This document shows, one piece after another, positions 37,986 through 49,742 of a DNA stretch of 64,000 nucleotides; the first letter of the stretch is position 1; every line of letters starts with the position of its first letter. The notes beneath the pieces are model-generated. The model did no database searches. It was not told where the DNA came from and saw nothing but the letters and a program-made list of their open reading frames with translations. The stretch comes from Termitomyces sp. T153. Lineage: Eukaryota > Basidiomycota > Agaricomycetes > Agaricales > Lyophyllaceae. Made by a program: the position numbers and the translations under genes. The stretch covers positions 124,001-188,000 of the forward strand of contig JACKQL020000083.1 in assembly GCA_018296165.2 (NCBI GenBank). Direction: 5' to 3'.

Positions 37986-39524
37986 ATGTTAATTGGAACA
38001 ACACTCAATATCTTATTGTATGGAATCACGATCTCGCAATTATATTTGTACCATATTTCTTCCAATCGGTTGGTCTTGCTTGCTCGCTTTCTTTCTCATA
38101 TGCTCAGAACAAATAGTGACGGGCCTTGGATTCGTAGTCTTGTCAGCCCATTTCACAACATCCTCAAATTCAGATCTCATACAGTTACCCAGGTCTACTT
38201 GTTATTTGTCGGAGACACAGTCCAGACTCTGTTCACTGTTTTATATCTGTATGACTCTTTGATTAAGCATTTTGGTATGGCTACAGTGCAAGGGCTATTT
38301 TTGTCGATTGATCGATCTCTATAATTTTAAGGCAACATAGCATACTTGATGACGGGAAACTGGGTTTTTTCAACTGGTGAGTTCGATAAGAACACACAAG
38401 TTATAAGAAGCTGACTTCATTGCAGATCCTGCCCTCACGGTATAATTCGTAGTTTCTTCCCAGCGTTCCAGGGTGACTCATTGTTTGAGGTATCTAGGGT
38501 ATGCTGGGTGGACTTGTGCAAGTTTTCTTCGCATGGAGAGTCAAAGTTCTTACAAGAAGCATAATGATCACCATTGTCATCTTCTTGTGCGCGGCTTCAT
38601 CATTCTGTGAGGAGGAAAAGCCTTCTTTGACCACCCCAAATGACGTGATGATAGTCATGGGTATTGCAACTGCCGTTGCTATCAGCATTGTTCCACGATT
38701 TGTCGAATTCCAGAGATTCAAAGTAATCGTCATTATATGTGTGTATGCTTTTCCACCTTCGCAATCGATTTCTAACAAGCCAGGTATCTTAGGGCTGGTT
38801 TGCTCTTCTTTTGCAGACATAGTTATCACTGCTACATTGGTTTCATATCTGGTATTTTTGAGGGAGCAAATTTTGGCTCGATGCATAGTTCTGATGTTTG
38901 ATCAGACGAAGCGCAGGACCGGATTTTCACAAACGGATACATATATCGATCGTGTCATACGATGTAAGTATTCTGATCACCTTAGAGCATGTTAGAACAA
39001 ACAACTTGATTACAAAATTGATAGTGACTGTACAAACAGGTTAGAACGAAATCTGATTCAATTCTGAGTTAATCAAACGATTGATATGCATTTAGGCTTC
39101 ATTACGGCAATCTGGGCGTGAGTCGCCAGATAAAAGAAGGAGCGATGGACTAACTCGTAATCCAGCTTTGTCGATTTGATGGTGTATCTCCTGAATGTAA
39201 GTTTTTTTGTATGTTGAAGAGCATTCCTTGTTGAAAAGCATTCCTGATAATTCTATTGATTTGTCTTAGCCAACGGGATTGTGAGTCACGTTTCTCATGA
39301 TGAACAGTTGTTATCTAATTCTTTGTAGACATTTGCTTTTCAATTTCCCACTCTCCAAGCTCTACACAAATTCCCTGATGAGCAGTCTCAATGCCCGGAG
39401 TTTTTGGCAGCACGACAATGAGGATGATGGAACCCTAGCCATTTCCAGCTGGAAGACAACATTGAAATTGTCTACAGCGGTAACTGAAAGACCTGTGAGC
39501 CAGCACCTGGTGCTTGAATGCTGA
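37986..39524 (+). CDS. DUF6534-type multispanning membrane protein
   Basis: Fragments in order match the Agaricomycete DUF6534 family: MLIGTTLNILLYGITISQLYLY (37986), LLFVGDTVQTLFTVLYLYDSLIKHFG (about 38205), NWVFSTDPAL spliced near 38375, GGLVQVFFAWRVKVLT (about 38508), IVPRFVEFQRFKVIVI (about 38690), FADIVITATLVSYL (about 38810), RTGFSQTDTYIDRVIR (about 38920) and FNFPLSKLYTNSLMSSLNAR (about 39340). Seven hydrophobic helices are expected, with N-terminus outside; no function is established for the family. Upstream of MLIGTT the frame soon hits a stop, so the start is either here or in an unplaced 5' exon (relatives begin with a short leader ending GPML). End at the stop after HLVLEC is provisional. 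Confidence 0.75.
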
Positions 39525-40463
39525 TATGCACTTTCTGAAGCGGGACACAGAGGCAAGTGTGTCAATATCGTTATGCCACTCGGGTTGATTACCTTTTGTG
39601 TCTTTCCTAGGTCTTTGTTCAAGTTTAGTCCCATCAAGTGACAGATCCGCCCGAGAAGCTGGACCGTGGCGTGTGCTCTAACACATCGGGATGCGGTATC
39701 ACATCGTGTTCGCGTGACAAAGTTGAACCTTAATTTCCGATTGTTGAGGATAACTGTCAGGGGTTTTAAATTCTAGTATGTCACTGATAAGCTATACCAA
39801 ATCCAACCCAGAACGATATCCGTGGATTGCTCATTGAACGCGCTCGCTTCCTTTGTGTGACGTTCGGCCTCTCGATCATTACAACCACCCTATCCTGTTT
39901 TTGTGAAATCCATCTACTCATCAAGTAAATTCATTCAACGCGTTCATGTATATTCGCGAAGATGCCCATTATAGTCCATGTTGTAAATTACCTTTCGAAG
40001 GTTGTCAGTCATTACATAGTGTGAATGACGTCATAAGGGAAGTGCTTCGCATGGGGGAAGCTGTTAAAAGGTAGCATTTGGGTTAACGATGCGCATATGT
40101 ACGAAGGCTGTACAGGTAGTCGAAAGGAGAAAAAAGGTATCTACCACACAAGAGGCAACTATACAAAACAGCCCCTGGATGGCACCATACAGTCAGTTAG
40201 GAGGTCCCTGTCCGCGCGCCCTATACTCCGAGTCATAGCACGAAAGCACAACAAAACTATCCAGCATCCTCTCCACCCTCACCTTCAAGTTGGTCACGTA
40301 ATAAAAAGCCATCAGTCCAAGATCTAGTGTTGGACCTTTGGGAGCTAAACGAGGATTGCAATGAGCGTGCCAACTGCATCATAGCTCCGAGCTACCCAAG
40401 GCCCACTACTGCAACCACCACCGTAACTTGATCACCCCACACCATATCCATCTATGCCACAAA
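39525..40463. other. Intergenic stretch, no supported gene
   Basis: Contains the DUF6534 3' flank and the YPD1 3' flank. No tRNA or conserved frame was recognised. Confidence 0.5.
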
Positions 40464-41218
40464 TCAGGAATCTTCCTCATCAGGTGCGGCCGTCGTGTTG
40501 GTGTCATACCATTTCTTCAGCCATTTCTCAGCAATATCGTATTCTTCCTTGACATGAAGTCGTAACGCTTTGATTCGCGATAGAGATTCTTCTTCTGTAA
40601 GATTCTCATCCTTCTCCTCATCGCGCCTCTGTCCATTATGTTGTATCTTTGCACACAAGGCCTGAACCTTGTAGAGACCGAGAGCTGCGGAAGAGCCTTT
40701 GAGAAAGTGTCCTAATGATGAAAGCTTCTTGAGGTCTTCTTCATTCCTGCTAGACTCTGAGTAAACGGCGCCAGAACTAATCAGTGGGCACACACAAAGC
40801 TATATCCATGTTCTTGAAGGTCTGTTCGGCCTGGGCAAAATATGCCGTTATCATCCCATTTGAGAATTCGTGCGTCTCGTCTTCATCAAGTTCGATGATC
40901 TGGTTAAAAGTAACCATGTCGATTATATCAGCGTCAACTAATTCGTTGGTATGATTCTGAGATGGCAGGTAAAACGATCCATCAAAGATAATTGTTGGAA
41001 ATTGGACGCACAGCTGGCAGGGTTGGCTCTGACTTCTCTTTCGCGTCTTTAGGAGCTGGAGTTGGTTCAGGGGGTGGAGAGGGCTTCACCCTGGTGGGTG
41101 ATGGTTCTGGTAAAGGTGGTTTGGATTCAGAATGGGAAGGCTTAGATATTGAAGCAGAGAACGCTGCTGTGGCCGGGGGCTCTGCAGTCATTGTAGTAGT
41201 TGCCGTTGATGATGACAT
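40464..41218 (-). CDS. ypd1: Histidine-containing phosphotransfer protein YPD1
   Basis: Model: complement(join(40464..40749, 40796..40956, 41012..41218)). The N-terminus is an unusual Ser/Thr/Pro-rich extension (about 70 residues). The HPt core follows: DIIDMVTFNQIIELDEDETHEFSNGMITAYFAQAEQTFKNM, then KKLSSLGHFLKGSSAALGL, in which His of LGHFLKG is the phospho-acceptor, and KVQALCAKIQHNG. It should pass phosphate from hybrid histidine kinases to SSK1- and SKN7-type response regulators (HOG and oxidative stress). The second intron was fitted to keep frame (donor TT|GTGTGT, acceptor CTAG|C) and is slightly less sure. Confidence 0.9.
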
Positions 41219-42020
41219 GTGAAGATGAGGGTGGAATCGTCAGTCAAGCCTGAAATCGTTGAACTATATCGGAATCGGATTATCCACATGACGTAGGATC
41301 TCCACGTGACCATTCCAGGGACTTTGATCTCAACCTCAGACTCGTCTGGCGGCCTACTGATATGAATTGTACCAGAAATCACCATGTTGGTCAGGTCCTC
41401 CGTCCGAATAGTTCTAGGCTCATCTAGATTTCCGAGTATCGAAAATTTTCGCGAGGTTGCTTTACCAAGTAGTGCAGTTACGATTGCTGCGTGCCATCTA
41501 TGATCTCACCACCAGTCTCAATATCATGATGATGAGTCAATTTTGGTGGAGTCTCGTCATGGGTAAAGTAATGTCTGTGTCAGTATGGCTCGATCGAAGC
41601 AAGAAGTTCCAGATAGTTAAATAGATTACACACATCACATATCCGAGTCATGGGTCGGAAAAGCTCCTTTGGATGTCTGTCGAACGTCGTGCTCAAAATT
41701 GACTTGATTGACTGACATCGCAACAGAGCAAATTTTGAAAGCAGTGTCAGCTACCTATGCGCCACAGACTCTGAAAGATCTACATGGAATACGGTTGAAT
41801 TCAATCAGGTTTCCGTTGAACACATCTAAGCATTTATTTTGTCTTTATGTTGCAGAAAGGACTATATAAACCAGGTACATCTTGGTGAAAAGCGCATTAG
41901 ATTCCATGTTATTGACTGTCTGGCCCGAGAAATCATACTAAAAGTAGTGGATGTTAGTATTGTAGATTGTACATATCAGCAACTATACACATTAGTATCA
42001 GATGCGATGGATCGGGTGCA
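41219..42020. other. Intergenic stretch, no supported gene
   Basis: YPD1 promoter at the left and the 3' flank of the MBOAT gene at the right. A plus-strand open frame at 41839-42051 overlaps the MBOAT 3' end and shows no motif. Confidence 0.5.
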
Positions 42021-43477
42021 TTATCTCTGTAAGCAAACAGATAAAAAGTGACGAGCGAACGGCAAGAACAGCATCCGTGTGGGGCTAAGAATCGGCGGGA
42101 TCACCATACCGCCCCCCAGACCGCGGCGATGCCAGGCATCCGCTAAGAAGGAACAAATGAGTATAACGAAGGGTGAGTACATGAGCCAAAAACAACTAAC
42201 TCATTGGCTGAGCGGTCAAGAAGATAATAGAATAGACCCACAGTCTTCCAGGCCAACCTCGTACACGTCGACCAGTTAGCTTATTCCATAACCTCTCAAG
42301 CAGCAGGATTGGTCCCTGCATCGCAAAGAATATAGGTGCTGCATGATCGTAACCTCCTCCCATTGAGTACATGGCGCACTCATGGAATAGTCCCGATGCC
42401 GTAAAGATACCAAAGAGCAGTCCGAGGTCTCCAGCAAGCCATTTACCAGGGTAACCTCCATACACAAGGAATGTCTGCCGCAAAAGCTGGTGCCAGCGCT
42501 TCGACCACAAATTATGCATTGAGTCTGCGCCCCAGGGGTTGTCTACTACAGGCGGCCATGAGGCCGGCGAACCATCAAGGCAGCCGACCGCAATAAGAGT
42601 GATGAGGTCATACACCATTCCGAAGCCTGCCAAGATGGTTGAACCAGTGAGAACATGGATTAGCGTTGAAACACTATATTTCAAAAATGGAGATAAAGTG
42701 GGATAAAATATGCTTCCACCGAAAGGTGACCCGACCCCCGGGAAAAGCTTGATCATTGACTCAAGGTAATCCAAGAGTAGAAAATTCTGAATGAAGGATA
42801 TTACAGTTGCACGCAAAAAAGGTCCTCTCTCTTGCGGTCGATTGGGCTTTGGGACATATGCTCCTTGGCCAAATTTCCATTGAAGACCGCGGAGAGTGTG
42901 AATGAGTTCAATTGTGTCATAAACGGCGGGCGGGACGAAGGAAAGGCCACGGTGTACAATGGGGTCAGCATGCCCATTTGTAACCTCTTTGCCTTTTCCT
43001 TTCATCTCACCAGGTCGTAATTCGCCGACTTTAAGCATGCCTTCCTCTGTCAAGGCGTATTGGAGCGACTTGGCGATGGTCACAGCAGCAAGAAGACCTT
43101 CAACAAACATTATATACGACATTTCTATTGCTATATATATACTGCTCACATTGACCCCAGTTATACACATTGAACTCTGGCGGAGTCCACACGAAACGAT
43201 AGGCTGCAGCCACGACACCACCAATTGTGAGAGGAAGTAGAAATAAGCGGATGAGATAAGTGTCCGGCCGGCGAGCGAGATATGCCAAGAGAAAAAATGG
43301 CAAGTGATATAGGAAGGGCAGAGGAATTGTCTGCCACGTTATTGGAATGCGATCCTTTAAGTTGGGTATTAAAATGTGAATGGCACGACATGACACGGAC
43401 AGCACCCTGTTAAGGTGCTGTGGGAGGTAAAGAGTGTTGAAAGGAATGACGCATTCCTCGGTTATGGAGGGATGCAT
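42021..43477 (-). CDS. Wax-synthase-domain (MBOAT) membrane acyltransferase-like protein
   Basis: Model: complement(join(42021..42142, 42201..43097, 43150..43477)), about 448 residues. The start is taken at MHPSITEECVIPF (43477) because it fits the family; an in-frame ATG at 43528 is possible. Hydrophobic segments appear throughout. The family signature appears in DNPWGADSMHNLWSKRWHQLLRQTFLVYGGYP (F/W-HxxLR and P...S-R-WH pattern) and GIFTASGLFHECAMYSMGGG, with His in LFHE as the likely catalytic residue. The last exon reads GLGGGMVIPPILSP. Relatives transfer acyl groups to alcohols or act in meroterpenoid or wax-ester pathways; substrate is unknown here. No biosynthetic cluster surrounds it. 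Confidence 0.85.
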
Positions 43478-43660
43478 GCCTGTCCGTGCTGAGGAGAGAT
43501 AATTTGATGCCGCATACGTATGAACCACAGCGTTTTCATTTGGACACGTAAGGCCAGGTCAAGGATGACAAATCATTCATTGTCATAATAATAAGTATTA
43601 AATCAGTCTCCGATCGTACTTCTCCCTAGCGGAGTCCGGACCTAGTTGCTGTTGGACTAG

Positions 43661-45736
43661 ATGCAACTCTCCTTGAGACCAACTCTACTCGGTCGTTCGC
43701 TAATCCTTGCAATCTCCGAGTGCGTTCTGTGCTTTGACCACTCGGCTCACCTCAATAGAAATTTGTGACAGGCTCGCGGCAAACGCGATCTGTTGGATCG
43801 TTGCGGGGATCTTGTTTGGTAGAAATCAGGACACGCGACCTATATTAAGTCTCTCGCTGTTGGCTTGGGTCAATTCAAATGCTTCACCTCTGCTGAAATT
43901 CAAGTTTACAATCGTTTAATTCACAGACGCTCGGATTGAGGCATGGTGTGTCCGTCGTTCCGGGCACAGAGCGACTATCTGAGTAACATCCATGCGAACA
44001 GCACTTGATGCAGATCATATAAGGTTCTAGGTTTGTTGCGAGGTGTAAAGTATCGTGTATATGAACTGAAGCTTCTTCAAAGCGTACTAATAGTAACCCC
44101 TGTTACCCCCCTTTCTGACACGACTTACAAAAGTGCCATTGATAACGCTACCCGGGGCTTGATCAGCTTGGGACAACTCCCCGTAACCTGCGGTTTATTC
44201 TTTTCCTTGGGCCATAGTACCATTGTGATAGTAGTAGTGAGTCTCGATTTTCATCACCGCAACAGGTCGCTCAGCATCTTTGTAAAAAGACCGTGGCCAT
44301 TGCTATATCTTCTGATGTTTTTGAAAGGATGAATAAAGTAGGGGAGGTTGGAGGCATTGTTGGTACGTGTTTCAACACTGAATATTGATCTATCAATATT
44401 CGATCCTCAAACACCTGCGGAAGGTGCGGCCGTCAGTGGATCATTTTTATTCATTGTTGGCCTCGCAAATACCATAATACTCTGGAGAATACTCAAGCAA
44501 CGCCGAAGAGTACGCTCAGACTTGGTATGGGCAACGACACAAGTTAACAGATATGTTTCAGGAGACATTGCGGAATAAACGGATTGCTCGAGGTGAAATT
44601 CTCCCGGATCTGGAGTACAAGCCACACCACAATCATATGCTTATGATGCGAATATTGGGTCCGTTAATGACATTCGTTAATCGACCATGGAAGGTATGTA
44701 GTCTGCCTCACCATATTTCAGGAATATGATGTGAAGTCACATAGATGTACCCAGTTGGTCTGCTCTTCGGCTTTGGTCCGTCCAATACTACCAACATGAA
44801 CTTTGTGTCTAATCGTCCAACCCATACCTTTGACAGGCTTTGATACTGCATCCTCCATCGCATTGCTAGCGATTTCCGCCGTCGCGAAGCGTGGGTCAGA
44901 TGGCAGAGTGATTCCGTCTTCAAACATCATAATTCTCCCTGTATAGCTTCAATCCTCCATCTGCAGGAAAGTCCAGTGACTAACACAAAAAGCCCAGCTT
45001 CTCTTCACTGCCGGAATGACACTGGTCGACTCTGCAGATTCGATATTGATGCTCTACTCCTACATCGGATTTCCCAAACGCGGCTGGGTGTTTATCGAGA
45101 AGAAATCAACAATACAAGAAGATGAAGACATCTCTCCTAAAATCCAGGACAAGGCTGCAGATAGTGAAGCACTCGCAGAAGTTCCTCGCATACACAGTGC
45201 TAAAGTGGAGGAGACTGAAGTGCCAATGAGCATGACGAGCATTGCTCCTGTGTGCACCTACAGTGTCCCTCGTAGCGGCGATGGGAAGATTTCACGGGAT
45301 AGGGAGGTCAAGATGAATGTAATGTCAGGCCTTAGCATCATCCTGACTATCATGAGCATCCTCGTGGCCTTCAGGTGCGTGTATTTGCATTCCGTTCTAC
45401 AGCGTGATCGCGGCATGAATATACATTGGCAGCATTTCATTAATCACCATCATGGGCCTCATTGGAGAACAATGCAACAGGTGCAGTCGTGCTGCGGAGG
45501 CAGAGGATGGCGGTGGATTGGAAGGGAGCTGGTGGAGAGCGTGGGCAAGGGTATTGTATTGTCTCGTTATTTTCCCCTCGGACATGAGTTGAGGTTAGTT
45601 CCTTGTTTAGGCGAACGATAATTCCGGTTATATTGGAGTGGGGATTGTCGGATCGTTCCTTGTCATTGTCGCAGGATGGTATGGCATGCAGTGGGTTCTG
45701 CGAAGGAAGGCTGGCAGGGCAGCGCTCTCCAGTTGA
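43661..45736 (+). CDS. NiCoT-family nickel/cobalt transporter (HoxN/Nic1-like)
   Basis: Model: join(43661..43719, 43772..43868, 43927..43945, 44002..44023, 44134..44236, 44290..44362, 44424..44509, 44562..44693, 44745..44775, 44837..44940, 44998..45374, 45433..45550, 45611..45736), 448 residues with consistent phases. The NiCoT motif LRHALDADHISAIDNATR is assembled from three exons, two of them only 19 and 22 bp. Next come GLFFSLGHSTIVIV, SGSFLFIVGLANTIIL, LLFGFGFDTASSIALLAISA, LPLLFTAGMTLVDSADSILMLYSY, and two C-terminal helices (GLSIILTIMSILVAF, IGVGIVGSFLVIVAGWYGMQWVL). The H-x4-D-H motif that binds the metal is intact. A soluble loop near 45100-45290 is variable. It should import Ni2+ or Co2+ at the plasma membrane for urease and other enzymes. 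Confidence 0.92.
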
Positions 45737-46519
45737 AGCCCAGTCTTTTGTGCTGACAAGATATCTGTGTAATGTTTTCTTGTAGCGTCCCAATACCCTT
45801 ATATACGCCTCGCATTGTAGTTGTACAATATACTGAACGATCACCGTGACTTGGTCGTGATCACGTTGCCTCGTTCCGCGCTTTTCGCCCTTTACTCTGT
45901 GCATAACATCTGCACAGAAAATGATGTTCTGCCCTCCAAGTTCCCAACGCGTGGCTGCATCATACTAACAGCTCCTAGAAACGTCATTCTTAGGCGCGGG
46001 AAGGGGGTATGAATGTAGACCCCATGCCAACGACACTCGATCTCCGATCGGAAATACCAAAAAGGGTAAAGGGTTGCAAACCACGAGGTCGGTCAATGAA
46101 TCACAGTACAATGGATCATAGTGGCGTAAACCTCATGAAGGAAAGAATGATGGATCAGATGAATTTTTATCGGCTGACGTCCGCGTGATCCCCGATGAAC
46201 AGGGGTCCGACTGTTATCCTCGTTTAGGAAATGCCTTGAGTGGCGCGAAGCCCAAAGGGCTTCGACGGAAGTACATACGTATACGTATAGATGTGATGAA
46301 TGATTCTTACTATACAAAGACTGTGGCACTCCCGAGATGGGGCAACGTATAAATGGAATTAGAATTACGACCCTGGTAGAACCCCTCGATGGCCTCGATG
46401 GCCTCGATTGGCAAGAAGACGCAGGCCATTCTGCTATGTAATGATAATAATAATAATAATAATAGAGTTTTACTCAACATGCATCGAGAATACATCCCTT
46501 CTCGGTGTTAGAACAGGGA
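45737..46519. other. Intergenic stretch, no supported gene
   Basis: The 3' flanks of the NiCoT and SDR1 genes meet here (convergent). Contains the short repeats at 46386-46464 listed separately. No conserved open frame. Confidence 0.5.
46386..46464. repeat. Short tandem repeats: CCTCGATGG units and an (ATA)n microsatellite
   Basis: CCTCGATGG occurs about three times in a row near 46386-46410 (last unit diverged), and an uninterrupted AAT/ATA trinucleotide run covers about 46443-46464. Both are ordinary slippage products in noncoding DNA. Confidence 0.8.
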
Positions 46520-47856
46520 TCAGAGATCCTTGATCTGTTCGTCTAGCCACTCCCATAACTGTTTGCCGAGCAGTGGGTGCAGAGCATCAGATCGGGGCGA
46601 ACGGACTCTTGCCCAGGGCGCGAGGTACTAGGAGAGAAGTCATGAGCAATGAGCAATGAGCACCGCGATCTCGCGCTTCCCCACCTTTCCATTCAGACTA
46701 ACGCCCTCTTCCGACGTCGCGCCCCACAACTGAGTGAGCGCACCCTGGGGCGCGGTGTACATGCCCAGTCTCTGTTGACGGATCGTCAGACAAAAGTGAG
46801 CGTAGGGGGGACATGCGTACAGTACATACCAACAACCAGCGGCTCACGGGATTCATATGACGCGTGAGGTCTGTATCGATGTTGCCTGGGTTAACAGCCA
46901 TCGACACTATACCCTTCTCGCCGTAGCGTCTCGCCAGCTCCGCCGCAAAAACCAAGTCTCCCTTCACATACATGGTCAGCGACGAGAACTGAAAACAAAA
47001 ACAACAAACTCACGCACGTATTTGCTCTGTGCGTAAAGCAAGTGAGTGCCCAATCTCCGTCTCGCAGGTCCGTCTCTGAACGTGTTAAAGTCCAAGTTGC
47101 CGATGTAATGAGTGACGGAGGACGCCGTGAGCACGCGGACGTGTTTTTCTGGACTCGAGTGGGCGGTGGAGATGAGGGTGGGGAGAAGCAGCTTGGTCAA
47201 GTAGTAGTGCCCTAGTACATTGGTGCCGAATTGGAGATCGTAGCCGTCAACAGTAAGCTCGTCGATAGGCGCCAACATGACGCCTCTGTTGTGGCATAGG
47301 CGTTAATACACTCTCCGGGAGTCGGACGACACACACCCATTATTGAAGAGAATATGCAACTCTTTCTCTTTCCTGTTGAAACACATAAGACACAACGAAA
47401 ACAAGCTGTAATAATCAACACCCTACGCTCTGAATTCCTCCACAGCATCCTTGACAGACCCCAGGTCCGCAAGATCAAGCTTTAAAAAAATCGCATCTTT
47501 CCCCGTCTGTGCACGCAGATCCTCAATAGCCATTTTCGCCTTGTCAGGGTTCCGCGCCGCAAGATACACCTTTGCATTGTGCGCCAACAAGGCCTAAGAA
47601 AAAGTTCATCTCAATCACAGCAGGGCCACGTGTCGCGGCACTTTTGCCAACGCCGAGCTCACCTTGATAGTCTCTTTCCCCACGCCCCTGTTAATACGCT
47701 ATCAGCACGTACGCAGACGCAAGAATGCCCAGCAACACACGTGTTCGCTCCAGTGACGATCACTACTTTTCCCTCGAGGTCGGGAATACCGTCGTCGACG
47801 GAGAATGTGGATTTGGGCGGGAGTGACTCTGCCAGCAAAGAGAGGACGATGCCCAT
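46520..47856 (-). pseudogene. Short-chain dehydrogenase/reductase (SDR1) with one-base frameshift
   Basis: Apparent exons: 46520..46627, 46685..46771, 46830..46961, 47018..47285, 47337..47372, 47428..47593, 47663..47687, 47741..47856 (minus). Starts MGIVLSLLAES; Rossmann motif TGANTGVGKE (split by introns), NNGG at the NNAG position, [16 protein letters not shown], active-site YAQSK (Y-x3-K), NPGNIDTDL, and C-terminus QLWEWLDEQIKDL. The exon 47428-47593 is one base short: after DLADLG the frame breaks at a GGG run near 47460, while the next residues ([10 protein letters not shown]) are still readable in the shifted frame. Either a real inactivating mutation or a base-calling error. Substrate unknown; family enzymes use NAD(P)H. 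Paralogue of the gene at 53692. Confidence 0.8.
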
Positions 47857-48099
47857 TGTTGTGGCCCCTATCCAAAACGGGACTAGGAATTCACCGACAC
47901 AGACCGGAATTAAACCGATACCCGTGGTTCCTGGATCAACTGACCGCTGCGGCGATAACGATATGATTCATCAAGAAAAGAAATTACACAGAAGTTAGAT
48001 CGTAACAACGGAGAGTTCGGATACAAGTTTTTATCGAAAGAGAAAGCATAGGTAAAAAAAAAGTAAACCAAATCCATCCTCGAGAATAACACACAGAAA

Positions 48100-49361
48100 C
48101 TATCGACGTCCGTAGTGGCCGCCCTGACCGACTTGGGGCTGTTGGGTGGACCAATGGCCGTGCTGGGCGGCGGCTGCAGCGGCAAGGCCACCGAGTGGGG
48201 CCTGCTGGCCTGGGCCGCCCTGGGGGGGAGGACCGCCGCCGGGCGAGTACGAGTAGCCGCCAGGGATGGACATGTGGGAGGAATAGAGGCCGGGGTCGTG
48301 CTGCTGGTGGTGCTGGGGCTGCTGGGGGTGGGCGTATGATGCGGGGGAGTACTGTGCAGGAGACGAGGAGGGCACCTGCTGGTGCTGCTGCTGCGGGGAG
48401 GTGGGGGAGCCGAGGGAGATCTGGGGCGGGGGCGGCTGGGCGGAGGCGGGGATGTTGAGCGGGGGGATGGAGGCGTTGGGGGAGTGGGGCGAGGTGGGGC
48501 CTCTGGGGGCGGGGCCGGCGTTGGAGGAGGCGCGGCGGCGGCGCTTGTTGGGTGCGCGGGCGGCGGGGGAGTCGTCGAGGTCGTCGGGGTCGTCGTCGTC
48601 CTTGGGTGCGGTGGACGGGCTGATGGAGAGGCCGCCGGGGAGGTTGGTGGGCTGGGGCGCAGACATGGGCATGGGCGGGGCGGCGCGGTTCATGGTGGGG
48701 CCAACGGGGTGGGACGAGGGCAGGGCGCCCGGGGGCGCGTTGAGGCAGGCCTGGATGAGGTTCTTGCCCTCGGGCTGGGTGACGAGCGGCTGGAGCTTGG
48801 CGGTGGTGAAGGTGTAGACGAGCCCCGTCTCGGAGACGACGAGCAGCAGCACCTGCGTCCCCGTCAGCGTCGACAGCTCGTACGCCTGATCCCCGTCAGC
48901 ATCAGCCGGACACATCAGGAACACAAGTTACCTTTTTCATAATACCTGTAAATACATGTGAGAACTGCCCTCCCCGACGCGAGCCCAGACATACCAGCTT
49001 TCCTTTTGGAGAACGTTATATGACGTCGCGACTTGTCCTGGATAAATTCAATCTTGATCTTGCGCCGCCCCGCCTTCTTGTCCGTCTTGGGCTTCTCGTC
49101 GTCGTCGTCGTCGTCGCCCCCGCTGTCCCCCGCCGCGTCGTCGTTGATGAACGCGTCCTCCCCCACCGTCGGCGGCCCCGCGCCATGCCCGTCGCCCGCA
49201 GCGGCGTGCATGTCCGCCGCCGTGCGCTGGCGCTTGCTGGACCGCATCGACATCGTGGGCGACGGCGGGGCGGGCGATGTGGGCTGGGGGCCGGAAAAGG
49301 ATGTGGGGGCGGTGTTGGAGTACGTGGAGCTGCTTGCACCATACGACGGGCGCACGGCCAT
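48100..49361 (-). CDS. mcm1: MADS-box transcription factor, MCM1/SRF type
   Basis: Model: complement(join(48100..48885, 48932..48945, 48995..49361)), 388 residues, phases agree. An N-terminal Ser/Pro-rich region and an acidic run (GGDDDDDDE, residues about 81-89) precede the SRF-type MADS domain (about 98-155): GRRKIKIEFIQDKSRRHITFSKRKAG, IMKKAYELSTLTGTQVLLLVVSETGLVYTFTT. The C-terminal half is low-complexity, Pro/Gln/Gly-rich with a basic PNKRRRR nuclear signal. The second exon is 14 bp and completes GIMKK within the DNA-binding helix. MCM1 homologues bind CC(A/T)6GG boxes and, with partners, control mating, cell-cycle and other genes. GC content is strikingly high here, driven by the low-complexity tail. 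Confidence 0.92.
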
Positions 49362-49742
49362 GGCAAGTATGCTGGACGACGATGGCGTTTGGCCGGAAAA
49401 GGAATCCTGGTGAGGGCGAAAAGGGAAGGTTGATCAGGACTCGTTTTTCAAGCCCAACTGCACATATAAACTCCCATCAACAAGCAAACAAGGCACACCC
49501 GGCCATCTCCGCCCGCGCCACTCGCCATATCCGGCCACTCCTCGGCTCCCTTCCCCGATGGATCCCACCGCCATCACGCATCCAAATCCATACATAGCTG
49601 CTACACGACACATCATCAATCTACATATCCAATCTTGTCACGGCTCCGCAAGTACAACAGACCCAAGCAGTGCCCACGGTCCCCCGTCTGCACACCCAGT
49701 CTGCCCAAACTTGTCAGCCCCGAAATTGGCGCACCGCGCTCT
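49362..49742. promoter_or_regulatory. Upstream region of the MADS-box gene
   Basis: This 380-bp stretch lies between the MADS-box start and the stop of the Red1-like gene, both on the minus strand. C-rich, with open frames that look like composition effects; no protein recognised. Confidence 0.45.

Noticed and set aside
42021..45736. MBOAT wax-synthase-like gene and neighbours as a terpenoid or lipid gene cluster
   Set aside because: No cyclase, P450, PKS or terpene synthase is nearby; the neighbours are a DUF6534 protein, YPD1 and a metal transporter.
46640..46661. ATGAGCA triplicate
   Set aside because: Short slippage repeat within an SDR1 intron; no function indicated.
48382..48942. A long Gly/Val-rich plus-strand open frame
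   Set aside because: It is antisense to the MADS-box gene's GC-rich low-complexity tail and MADS domain; composition explains the lack of stops.
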